This document shows, in pieces, positions 1-7,834 of a stretch of 64,000 nucleotides of DNA. Every line of letters begins with the position of its first letter. Within the stretch, counting starts at the first letter, position 1. The stretch comes from Arsukibacterium perlucidum DSM 18276 (GTDB lineage Bacteria; Pseudomonadota; Gammaproteobacteria; Enterobacterales; Alteromonadaceae). Where the stretch lies: positions 20,051 to 84,050 of the forward strand of contig NZ_KB907717.1 of NCBI RefSeq assembly GCF_000382165.1, read 5' to 3'. The notes beneath the pieces are model-generated. The model was given only the letters and a program-made list of their open reading frames with translations. It made no database searches and was not told the origin of the DNA. The position numbers and the translations under genes are program-made.

Positions 1-2118
1 CACCTTTAATTCTGACAGTAACACCTCTGGCTGATACTGCCAGGGGCTGAACTGTGCAGGATTAATGACCAGTAAACCGCTGGTGCCACCAAATAGCAGC
101 AAACCCTGGCGGGTTTTATAGTATGAGCGATACCAGGGGCTACCAATATCAACGCCATCAGCCGGCGTAAGCTGATAAAGCTGGCCACTGCCTGGGTTAT
201 AGTGAAATTTAGCGGTCCAGATATTGCCTTGGTTATCTTCAAGTAAATTGGCACCAAAATCTTCACTCAAGCTGCTGTTGCTGAAGGTCACTTTAGTCAG
301 CGCCGAACTGATATCAGCAACTGGAGCCTGCGATGTGCTTTGCTGCAGGTACTGCTGATAATTAATCTGGTATAAGCCGACAGGTGTATCAAGCCACAGA
401 CGGTTTTGGCTATCATGAAGCAGCCCGTTAACGCTGGTTATCTGCTCAGCCGGCACTGCTTGAGCGGCAGGTGTCACCTCTGCTGAAGCTTCAATCAGAT
501 AAAGTCCGCTGGCACCGGTACCCAGCCAGATATTGCGGTACTGGTCTTCAACTATCGCATTAATATAATCCTGTAACGGTTCACCATTGTCCTGCTTGAT
601 CCTGACAAAGCGTTGTTGCTGTTCCTGCCACAAGGCTACACCAGTGCTGCTGCCAAGCCAAAGGCGCTGTTGACTATCGACAAATAAGCTGCGGACATTG
701 GTTCGCCAGATCCCCTGTTCAGGACCCAGCAAGCTAAACTGGCCGGTTTGCGGATGAAAACGATATAGCTGGCCCGGATTGACACCCAGCCAGATGGTAC
801 CATCTGCCTGTTCTGTCATCGCTGTTATCCAGCCATGCTGTAATTTACCCGGCACATCAGCTTGCGGTTGGTGCCGCTCAATAATGCCCAGAGCCGGATC
901 AATGACATCGATACCACTGCCGCGGCTGCCCAACCAGATCTGACCATTTGCCAGTTCAAGAATGCTACTGATATCGCTGCTGCTGAGGCTGTTGCTATCT
1001 GCCAGACTGGGACGCAGCGTGCTAAAACCGGCCTGACCATCAAATCGCTGTAAACCGCCGCCATAGCCGCCCAACCAAATTTTGCCGGCGCTGTCTTTTA
1101 ACAGGGTGCGTACATCCTGATGCTTCAGGCTGAAAGGATTGGAAATATCATACTGATAATGACCCAACATGCGTTTGTCACTGACGGCCAGCCGGTTTAT
1201 CCCGGCAAACCCTGCCAGCCATACCTCATCATCACTAATTTGCAGAATATCGTAAACCGGGCCAGATACCCGCCCGGAAGTTAAATTTTGTGGTAAAGCA
1301 GTCAGACTATGGTTCGGATTAATGACAAAAGCACCCGACCTGTCAGTACCCAACCAGATTTGATCTGCAACCCTGGCTAGGGTAAGCACCTGGCCCAGCT
1401 CTTTGTCAGAGTTTTTAATCTGTTGTGGCCCGGCACTACCGGGCGTCAACAAAAATAAACCACTGCGGCTACCTATCCATAAGTTACCCTGCTCATCAGC
1501 CAGTAAGGCTCTTACGTCCTGAAGTTCAGGCTGGGGCGGAACAAACTGCAACACCTGGTTGTTCTGATCTAACAGGGCTAACCCCTGATTGCCTGCCAGC
1601 CAGATATTGCCTTTACTGTCTTCAGTAATTGTTTGCACCTGATAGCCAAAATCGTCAGCAATCCCCGGCGCGGTTATTTTCGGTTGATAAAAATTATCGC
1701 TGGCACTTTCATAGCGCTGAATACCACCTGGTGCAGTAGCAAGCCATAAGGTACCGTCACTGGTCTGAAGTAAATCACGAACAAAATTACCGGCTATCGA
1801 CGCCTTACGCTGGCTACTGCTTTGCTGGTGCTGATCGGATTTTAAATAAGGCCGGAACCGATAACCATCATAACGGATCAAGCCGCCGGCACTACCAATC
1901 CATAAACGGCCATATTTATCCTGTGCCAGTCTGGTAACAATATTATCGGGAATATGCTGCCGGTCGGTAATACGGACAAAAAACTCACTGGCGGGCGGGA
2001 AATAAGCAGCCGCAATCTCGGGGTCCGTCTCAGCTATTGCTGGTACTGCCAGCTGTATCAGGCAAGTTGTGCTGCAAAGCAGGAGCAGAACAAGTTGTTT
2101 CAGAAAACGATACGCCAA
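1..2118 (-). CDS. Regulator-propeller sensor protein, N-terminal part (3' end outside window)
   Basis: An open minus-strand frame runs from about 2118 to the left edge and has no ATG near its beginning. The best start is TTG at 2118, 9 nt after a GAG; TTG at 2127 is an alternative. Residues 1-25 are basic then hydrophobic (YRFLKQLVLLLLCSTTCL), a signal peptide or anchor. The rest is a string of roughly 45-60 residue repeats, each with a W-[IL]-G-S/T blade motif (for example RLWIGSAGGLIRYDG, NIWLGTGASGLYLIE), as in two-component regulator propellers that sense ligands in the periplasm. The window ends at ...QPEVLLSELKV, which resembles the entry to the Y_Y_Y domain that usually follows the propeller. 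By family precedent a transmembrane segment and a histidine kinase or GGDEF output should lie beyond the edge; that part is inference. A hairpin (arms AACTCAC/GTGAGTT, 2126-2151) lies just before the start. Confidence 0.8.
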   Translation of the reverse strand, partial: MAYRFLKQLVLLLLCSTTCLIQLAVPAIAETDPEIAAAYFPPASEFFVRITDRQHIPDNIVTRLAQDKYGRLWIGSAGGLIRYDGYRFRPYLKSDQHQQSSSQRKASIAGNFVRDLLQTSDGTLWLATAPGGIQRYESASDNFYQPKITAPGIADDFGYQVQTITEDSKGNIWLAGNQGLALLDQNNQVLQFVPPQPELQDVRALLADEQGNLWIGSRSGLFLLTPGSAGPQQIKNSDKELGQVLTLARVADQIWLGTDRSGAFVINPNHSLTALPQNLTSGRVSGPVYDILQISDDEVWLAGFAGINRLAVSDKRMLGHYQYDISNPFSLKHQDVRTLLKDSAGKIWLGGYGGGLQRFDGQAGFSTLRPSLADSNSLSSSDISSILELANGQIWLGSRGSGIDVIDPALGIIERHQPQADVPGKLQHGWITAMTEQADGTIWLGVNPGQLYRFHPQTGQFSLLGPEQGIWRTNVRSLFVDSQQRLWLGSSTGVALWQEQQQRFVRIKQDNGEPLQDYINAIVEDQYRNIWLGTGASGLYLIEASAEVTPAAQAVPAEQITSVNGLLHDSQNRLWLDTPVGLYQINYQQYLQQSTSQAPVADISSALTKVTFSNSSLSEDFGANLLEDNQGNIWTAKFHYNPGSGQLYQLTPADGVDIGSPWYRSYYKTRQGLLLFGGTSGLLVINPAQFSPWQYQPEVLLSELKV

Positions 2119-2177
2119 GGATAACAACTCACAGTAATAGTGGAGTGAGTTAAATTTACGACTGTTTTTATTGAAAA

Positions 2178-3692
2178 TCAATTAATTAACTGTAGTTTTA
2201 ATTGCGGTATTAAATCGGTGGCAACCAACCAGGGCTGCTGCTGTTGACGGACAAAGCCAGCTGCGGCATCTAAATGCAACCAGGCCCCGAGTTGACAAGC
2301 ATCGCGGCCGCTAAGGCCTTGTGCTAGAAGTGCAGCAATTATACCCGTCAGTACATCGCCCATACCGCCGCTGGCCAGTGCCGGATGCGCTGCTGCCAGC
2401 AAGCTTACCTCGCCCTGCTGATCACATATCAGGGTGCCGGCGCCTTTTAGCAGAATGACACCGCCAAAACGCTGTTGCAACTGCGCAATTGCAGCCAGCC
2501 GGTTTTGCTGAATATCGTTATTGCTGCAGTTGAGCAAACGTGCTGCTTCGCCCGGGTGCGGCGTTAATACCCAGTTCTGCCTTTTTAGGCTGGCTTGCTG
2601 CCTATCAGGCAGGCTGGCAATAAAATTTAGGGCATCGGCATCCAGTAACAGGGGTTTGTCAGTAGCCAGAGCCTGAGCCATTAACGCCTGGCCCCAGCTT
2701 GCTTTGCCAAGACCAGGACCGATGGCAATAACACTGGCTTTTTGCAGCAGATGACAACAGTCGTTGCTGCTAACCATGACTTCCGGCTGGCGGCTTAACA
2801 TTGCGCTGGCATGCTCACTGCGGCTGTATAAACTGACCAGGCCGGCGCCGCAATTTACTGCAGCCTGCGCTGTCATAATTGCAGCACCACCAAAGCCATG
2901 GTCACCGCCTATTACCAGCACATGGCCAAAGTGACCTTTATGGCAGTTAGCCCGGCGCACTGGCAGCAGCCCGCCAACATCAGAAGCGGCCAGACTATGG
3001 CAGGCTGCTGCGAAGCCAGCAAGCTCGCCGGCCAGTTGCAGCGAGCTTAACCAGAGCTGGCCACAATGGTCCAGACCGTCTTGCATCAGTAAACCGGCTT
3101 TCAGGCCAATAAAGCTCAGAGTGCAACTGGCTTTTACTGCTACAGGCATAGCTACGCCACTATCAGCACTAAGGCCGCTGGGGATATCTACCGCCAATAC
3201 CGGCTTGCCGCTTTGGTTAATATGGCGGATCAGCTCAGCAGTGGTTTGATCCAGCGGCCGGTTCAGGCCAATGCCGAACAGGGCGTCAATCAGTAATTCA
3301 GCTTCAGCAAACTCAGCAACCAGGGGAACGCCGGCTTTGGCAGCGGCAGCTGCGGCCAATTGCGCTGTTTTGCCAAGCTTAGCATGATCACCATGCTGGT
3401 ATAGCCGCACCTCGTAGCCACAGGCCCGGGCCAGGGCGGCCAGTAAATAACCATCGCCACCATTATTGCCATTACCTGCATACACCAGAATATTGCACGG
3501 TGCCGGCCAATGCTGCTGCAGCAACTGGAGCAAGGCTCCCGCCGCCCGTTGCATTAAAAGAAAACCACCGTCGCTGCCAAGTTTAGTGATTGCCTGTTGC
3601 TCCAGCTGGCGCACAGTCTCAGCCAGATATAAGGATTGTTGTTGGCGACTATCTACCGGATATAACTCGGTTGTTGTGGCATTGCTAGGCAT
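2178..3692 (-). CDS. nnr: Bifunctional NAD(P)H-hydrate epimerase / ADP-dependent dehydratase
   Basis: This cytoplasmic enzyme repairs hydrated NADH and NADPH. The N-terminal YjeF_N epimerase half (about residues 20-225) shows the YAGNGNNGGDGYLLA loop and DALFGIGLNRPL. The C-terminal ribokinase-like dehydratase half (about 240-500) shows VIGGDHGFGGAAIMTA, LTPHPGEAARLL and the catalytic ASGGMGDVLTGIIAALL motif. At 504 residues it has the usual length of the fused bacterial enzyme. The ATG at 3692 lies 3 nt after the aceK stop, so it is probably cotranslated with aceK. This linkage differs from E. coli, where nnr sits beside tsaE and amiB. The family call is firm. Confidence 0.95.
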   Translation of the reverse strand: MPSNATTTELYPVDSRQQQSLYLAETVRQLEQQAITKLGSDGGFLLMQRAAGALLQLLQQHWPAPCNILVYAGNGNNGGDGYLLAALARACGYEVRLYQHGDHAKLGKTAQLAAAAAAKAGVPLVAEFAEAELLIDALFGIGLNRPLDQTTAELIRHINQSGKPVLAVDIPSGLSADSGVAMPVAVKASCTLSFIGLKAGLLMQDGLDHCGQLWLSSLQLAGELAGFAAACHSLAASDVGGLLPVRRANCHKGHFGHVLVIGGDHGFGGAAIMTAQAAVNCGAGLVSLYSRSEHASAMLSRQPEVMVSSNDCCHLLQKASVIAIGPGLGKASWGQALMAQALATDKPLLLDADALNFIASLPDRQQASLKRQNWVLTPHPGEAARLLNCSNNDIQQNRLAAIAQLQQRFGGVILLKGAGTLICDQQGEVSLLAAAHPALASGGMGDVLTGIIAALLAQGLSGRDACQLGAWLHLDAAAGFVRQQQQPWLVATDLIPQLKLQLIN

Positions 3693-3695
3693 TGG

Positions 3696-5486
3696 CTACT
3701 CATTATCATTAGCTGCTTTATGCTGATTTTCGTTGTTAGTTTCAGGACTAATATCATAGTTAGCATAGCGCAGACAGAAACGCAGGTTGTCGGGATAGGG
3801 GAAAATATCTTCGACAACCCCCTGTCTGATGGCCTGCTGCTTAGCCCGCCAGTAGCCTGCGTCCAATAGTTCAGGGTGCCTACTGAACAGTAATTGACGG
3901 ATTTGCGGTTGTGGGGTAACAAAAGTAGCTATTTGCTCCGGGAAAACATCGCCCGGTGCGGCACAGCAGTTTGCTTCAGCATTAATAGCGTCTTCAAAAT
4001 TATCGGTTTTGGCAAAAGAGCGGAAATTTACATCCAGCAAATACTGCACCTCGTCGTAGTCGTAAAACACCACCCGCTTATGCCGGGTTACCCCAAAGTT
4101 TTTCAACAGCATATCGCCGGGGAAAATATTAGCAGCAATCATTTCTTTAATAGCATTGCCATAGTCGTGCATAATCATGGCTTTTTCGTCGTCACTGGCT
4201 TGCTCCAGATAAATATTAAGTGGCACCATCCGCCGCTCAATATATAAATGTTTTATGACAACCAGCTCATCATCAACCTGCAGCGACTGACCAATGGTTT
4301 CAGTAAGCTCTTGTAACAGTTCAGCGGTAAAGCGGTTTTTCGGTAAGGCAACATCAGAATATTCCAGGGTGTCGGCCATTCTGCCTACCCGGTCATGCTT
4401 TTTTACCAGCAGATAACGCGCTTTGACGGTGGTCCGGTCAAATTCTTTGCTCGGCGCAAATTTGTCGCGAATAACTTTAAACACATAAGGAAATGAGGGC
4501 AGGGTAAACACCATCATTACCATGCCGCGAATACCGGGCGCGGCCACAAACTGATCATTGCTTTTGGTTAAATGGGTTAGCAGCTCGCGGTAAAATTCGG
4601 TTTTGCCCTGTTTATGCAGGCCAATACTGGCATACAACTCGGCCAGGGTTTTATGCGGTAGTAGCTCGCGTAAGAAATGAACCAGCGCCGACGGTACCGG
4701 GCACTGCACCATAAAATAGGCCCGGGAAAAGCCAAAAATAATACTCATGTGCTGCGGATCGGTCAGCAGGGTATCGAGGTATAAGCCGGCGCCTTGTTGG
4801 TGCAACAGCGGAATAATAAAAGGTTGTTGGCCATCGGGGGTGACCACCCGGCCGACGATATAAGCGGCTTTATTCCGAAAAAAAACCGATTTAAGCATGT
4901 CGAACCGGATTTGATAAACCGGGTAGCGGCCATGCGGCGACTGGGCGATAAAGCTTTTTACTATGTAGCGGATATCCCGCTCCAGATTGATAAAAGGCGT
5001 GCTGAAAGCAAAGTCGGCGACAATTTGCCGGATGCTTTGTTTCAGGCCATCCTGCGCCGGAAAGTAACTCTGGTATACCGATGATATAGGCGCAGGTAAA
5101 TGCTGCAGGTTAAGGGTCGATTCAACAAATATATTCTGGTTATGGTAATACTTACGGGCAAATAAGCGGCAGAACACTGAATTATAAAAAGTTTCTGCCA
5201 GTTCTGCTTGAGGGTGAAACAACAAATACTGTAAGTACTGCTGTTTCACCTGTTGCCACAGCGGTTCGTTCAGGCACTCTGCGGGTAATTGCTGGCGCAG
5301 TTCGGCAATTGTTTCATTTACCCGCATATCGTAAAACTGGATCCGTTCAGAGCTGTCCTGCTGGTAAGCGAGCCAGTCTGCCTGTTCAAAGCGATGTCTG
5401 GCGCGCGCAGTGACCTGCTGAAACAGCCTGAAGTGTTTACGAAATCCTTTTAAAATAATTTCAGCAATCTGCTGGGCGCCGGCCAT
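3696..5486 (-). CDS. aceK: Isocitrate dehydrogenase kinase/phosphatase
   Basis: AceK phosphorylates and dephosphorylates isocitrate dehydrogenase and so sets the split between the TCA cycle and the glyoxylate shunt. The 596-residue length matches the family. Diagnostic stretches are MVFTLPSFPYVFKVIRDKF (ATP-binding region of the kinase core), the KHDRVGRMADTLEYSDVALP block, HDYGNAIKEMIAANIFPGD and DMLLKNFGVTRHKRVVFYDY followed by DE, which hold the catalytic and metal-binding aspartates. The N-terminal part (about 1-300) is the regulatory domain. aceB and aceA are not next to it, unlike the enteric aceBAK operon; its partners here are nnr downstream (3 nt) and a CAP-domain gene upstream (14 nt). 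Confidence 0.97.
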   Translation of the reverse strand: MAGAQQIAEIILKGFRKHFRLFQQVTARARHRFEQADWLAYQQDSSERIQFYDMRVNETIAELRQQLPAECLNEPLWQQVKQQYLQYLLFHPQAELAETFYNSVFCRLFARKYYHNQNIFVESTLNLQHLPAPISSVYQSYFPAQDGLKQSIRQIVADFAFSTPFINLERDIRYIVKSFIAQSPHGRYPVYQIRFDMLKSVFFRNKAAYIVGRVVTPDGQQPFIIPLLHQQGAGLYLDTLLTDPQHMSIIFGFSRAYFMVQCPVPSALVHFLRELLPHKTLAELYASIGLHKQGKTEFYRELLTHLTKSNDQFVAAPGIRGMVMMVFTLPSFPYVFKVIRDKFAPSKEFDRTTVKARYLLVKKHDRVGRMADTLEYSDVALPKNRFTAELLQELTETIGQSLQVDDELVVIKHLYIERRMVPLNIYLEQASDDEKAMIMHDYGNAIKEMIAANIFPGDMLLKNFGVTRHKRVVFYDYDEVQYLLDVNFRSFAKTDNFEDAINAEANCCAAPGDVFPEQIATFVTPQPQIRQLLFSRHPELLDAGYWRAKQQAIRQGVVEDIFPYPDNLRFCLRYANYDISPETNNENQHKAANDNE

Positions 5487-5500
5487 AGGTATAATTCTTG

Positions 5501-6184
5501 TTATGGTGGTATGCAGCCAATATCATAGCACGTTACATGGGCATCCTCAGCCACTGCTTCTCTGGCGATATATACCGTCCAGTATTCGACATGAGGGCTT
5601 GACCATTGGTAGTGAAAGCCAACTCCTATATGAAGTTGTTGCTGATAAAATGGCAGTTCGCCAAGTAAGTGGCTGCGATGAGCTGTTGAACTTTTGAATG
5701 CGGCCCAGACCTCTTCAGCCGTACTGAAACCGCCAGCAACGGCTTCGACCTGATTGCCAATGGCACCGCTGTAGAAAGGCGGTAGTTGATAACCTAGCAT
5801 CCTTAAACGCTGGTTTGCGCCCAGGCCACCGACATAGTGATTAACGATCCCTTTTTGCGCCATGACTTTGGCTTTGTCTGCTGCAGCCTGCGCCAGCAAT
5901 GGATGACAGCTGAGTTGGATTCTTTGCTGCAAAGGATCCTGGATTATCAGCAGCGCCAATTGCTGGGCGGCTTCATTAAGGCCACAATCTGTTATGGTAT
6001 TTGGCTTACCTGCAATACTCTCATTCCCGCTGTTGTTAAGCTGGGGTGGCTTGGTATCGGCAGGGCTTGGGGCGGCAAATGCTGATGCTGAAAAAAGCAT
6101 CAACATCACTATGAAAATCAGCAAGATAATTAGCCTGAAAGATAAAGTTAACTTTACGTTAGGCTTAGAGGCAATTGTTGTCAA
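5501..6184 (-). CDS. Exported CAP/SCP-domain (YkwD-like) protein
   Basis: Residues about 15-38 are strongly hydrophobic and end in SASAFA, a likely Sec signal peptide, so the protein should be periplasmic or secreted. The body is a CAP domain: helix with HPLLAQAAADKAKVMA, then NHYVGG, the VEAVAGGFSTAEEVWAAF segment, and TAHRSHLLG followed by LHIGVGFHYQW, which matches the conserved His and GVG signatures. Four cysteines (near residues 67, 97, 219 and 224) could form disulfides. Function of bacterial CAP proteins is mostly unknown. The longest frame starts at TTG 6184, within the inverted repeat 6183-6222 and without a clear Shine-Dalgarno; an internal start (for example TTG 6124, just before the hydrophobic core) is possible. 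Confidence 0.8.
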   Translation of the reverse strand: MTTIASKPNVKLTLSFRLIILLIFIVMLMLFSASAFAAPSPADTKPPQLNNSGNESIAGKPNTITDCGLNEAAQQLALLIIQDPLQQRIQLSCHPLLAQAAADKAKVMAQKGIVNHYVGGLGANQRLRMLGYQLPPFYSGAIGNQVEAVAGGFSTAEEVWAAFKSSTAHRSHLLGELPFYQQQLHIGVGFHYQWSSPHVEYWTVYIAREAVAEDAHVTCYDIGCIPP

Positions 6185-6222
6185 GGTTCAAGCAGATATC
6201 AACTGATACCTGCTTGAACCTT
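6183..6222. repeat. Near-perfect 19-bp inverted repeat between two same-strand genes
   Basis: AAGGTTCAAGCAG at 6183-6195 is matched exactly by CTGCTTGAACCTT at 6210-6222. The inner bases TATCA-AC-TGATA also pair, so 18 of 19 positions match with a 2-nt loop. It starts 3 nt after the YfcC-type transporter stop codon and covers the upstream gene-start region of the CAP protein. There is no T-tract on either side, so it is not a standard terminator; it could be an attenuator, an mRNA 3'-end stabiliser or a protein site. Confidence 0.7.
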
Positions 6223-6225
6223 AGG

Positions 6226-7653
6226 TTAGTTAACGGCTGTGGTGCTGTTTTGAGTCAGCGTTGGCTGGACATCGTTGCCATAACCAAAAAACACTGCCAG
6301 CACCAGCACCAGCGATGCGGCCAACATTAGCTTAGCCATCAACGGCAGACAAAAGCGAACCCAGTGGCCATATGGCACCCCGGCGATACCGATAATGCCC
6401 ATTAAAATGGCGTTAGTCGGAATAATCATATTAGAAAAACCATCACCAAACTGGTATGCCAGCACTGCCACCTGACGCGGAATTTCCAGCAAGTCGGCCA
6501 GCGGCACCATTAATGGCATAGTAACAAAGGCCTGGCCACTGCCTGACGGAATAAAGAAATTCAGCAAGGTTTGAATAATCAGCATGCCTACAACAGCAAC
6601 TTCAGCTCCGACATAAGATAATGGCAGCGACATACCATGCACCAGGGAATGCAAAATCTGGCCATCTTCCATGACCAGCGAAATGCCCCGCGCTACCCCG
6701 ATTAAAATAGCAGTAGTGGTCAACTCCATGGCGCCATCAATAAACTTTTTGGCCGCAATATCAGCTTCAAGCCGGCTGATAACAATGGTTAACAGGCCCC
6801 AGGCAATAAAACATGCACTCAACTCATACAGGTACCAACCATGTGCTTTTATGCCATAAGCTACTAAGCCGATAGTGGCAACAAAGCTGGCTAAGATCAG
6901 TTTATGTTTTAAAGCCAGCTTCGGATAATCGACCGCCTTGCTGTCACCCAGTGGGCAGGGTAAGTCAGCCACCATAGAATTGGCAGGATCCGCCAGCACT
7001 TTTTTGGCATAGCTCCAGACATGATGAAAACCAATTAACACAAAGGGTAAAAAAATAGCAAATCGTAACCAGTTACCAGACATCGGTGGGATTTCAGCAA
7101 TTTGCTGAGCAATTAACACGGTAAAGGGGTTAACTGCAGAGATACCATAGCCAATACCATAGCCCGCGATTGTCATGCCAACTGCCGTCATGGCGTCAAG
7201 CCGCATTGCTTTACAAAGCGCCACCAGAATTAATACAAAGGGAATATATTCGCCAGCGGTACCAATAAAACTGGAGGCCATGGCAAAGCAGAACACCACC
7301 ATAAAAATCAGAATTTGTGGTTTATCACCGAAACGTTCCAACATCCGGCCGATTAACGCATCTACCGTGCCGGTAGCACGGGCGATAGATAATACGCCGC
7401 CTAAAATCATCACAAAGAAAATAACATCCTGGGCGCTGGCAAAAGCGCGAGGTATCGCAGTCAGTAACTGCCACGGCGTCATATAATTTTTATCTTCAGC
7501 CAGAGTGAAAGTACCTGGCACCACCGCCTGGCGGCCAGACTCCAGCGTTTGCATTTCAAATGAACCCTGCGGCACTATCCAGGTGGCGATCATTGCCAAC
7601 ACCATCATTGAAAATAGCAGGGTGAGGGTATGAGGTACTTTAAATTTGCCCAT
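6226..7653 (-). CDS. YfcC/DcuC-superfamily inner-membrane carrier
   Basis: This 475-residue protein has about 11-12 hydrophobic segments. It carries signatures of the YfcC family (C4-dicarboxylate anaerobic carrier fold): an N-terminal PHTLTLLFSMMVLAMIATWI helix, a WIVPQGSFE loop, AVNPFTVLIAQQIAEIPPMS, and FFIPSGSGQAFVTMPLMVPL near the C-terminus. Members are annotated as basic amino acid antiporters or carboxylate carriers; the substrate cannot be read from the sequence. A paralogue lies at 33874-35358 beside an isoaspartyl dipeptidase. It is the first gene of the minus-strand run and is divergent from the gene at 7835, with a 181-nt shared promoter region. Confidence 0.9.
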   Translation of the reverse strand: MGKFKVPHTLTLLFSMMVLAMIATWIVPQGSFEMQTLESGRQAVVPGTFTLAEDKNYMTPWQLLTAIPRAFASAQDVIFFVMILGGVLSIARATGTVDALIGRMLERFGDKPQILIFMVVFCFAMASSFIGTAGEYIPFVLILVALCKAMRLDAMTAVGMTIAGYGIGYGISAVNPFTVLIAQQIAEIPPMSGNWLRFAIFLPFVLIGFHHVWSYAKKVLADPANSMVADLPCPLGDSKAVDYPKLALKHKLILASFVATIGLVAYGIKAHGWYLYELSACFIAWGLLTIVISRLEADIAAKKFIDGAMELTTTAILIGVARGISLVMEDGQILHSLVHGMSLPLSYVGAEVAVVGMLIIQTLLNFFIPSGSGQAFVTMPLMVPLADLLEIPRQVAVLAYQFGDGFSNMIIPTNAILMGIIGIAGVPYGHWVRFCLPLMAKLMLAASLVLVLAVFFGYGNDVQPTLTQNSTTAVN

Positions 7654-7834
7654 GGCTTAACATTCCCATAAATAAGACCTTGATTAACAAATGTGCGGTT
7701 TACGCAGCGTTATTCTGATTAAAAGCACTGGAGTCTACCCCAAGCGCGGCTGCATCACAAATCTGACTTTTGTGTACTTGCTTACTGTGCTACTTGCCTG
7801 CAGGCCGCCCTTTGTATAGGCTTGGCGCCTTTAG

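Noticed and set aside
825..1628. Short open frames on both strands in the left 2 kb
   Set aside because: They are shadows of the long minus-strand propeller frame.
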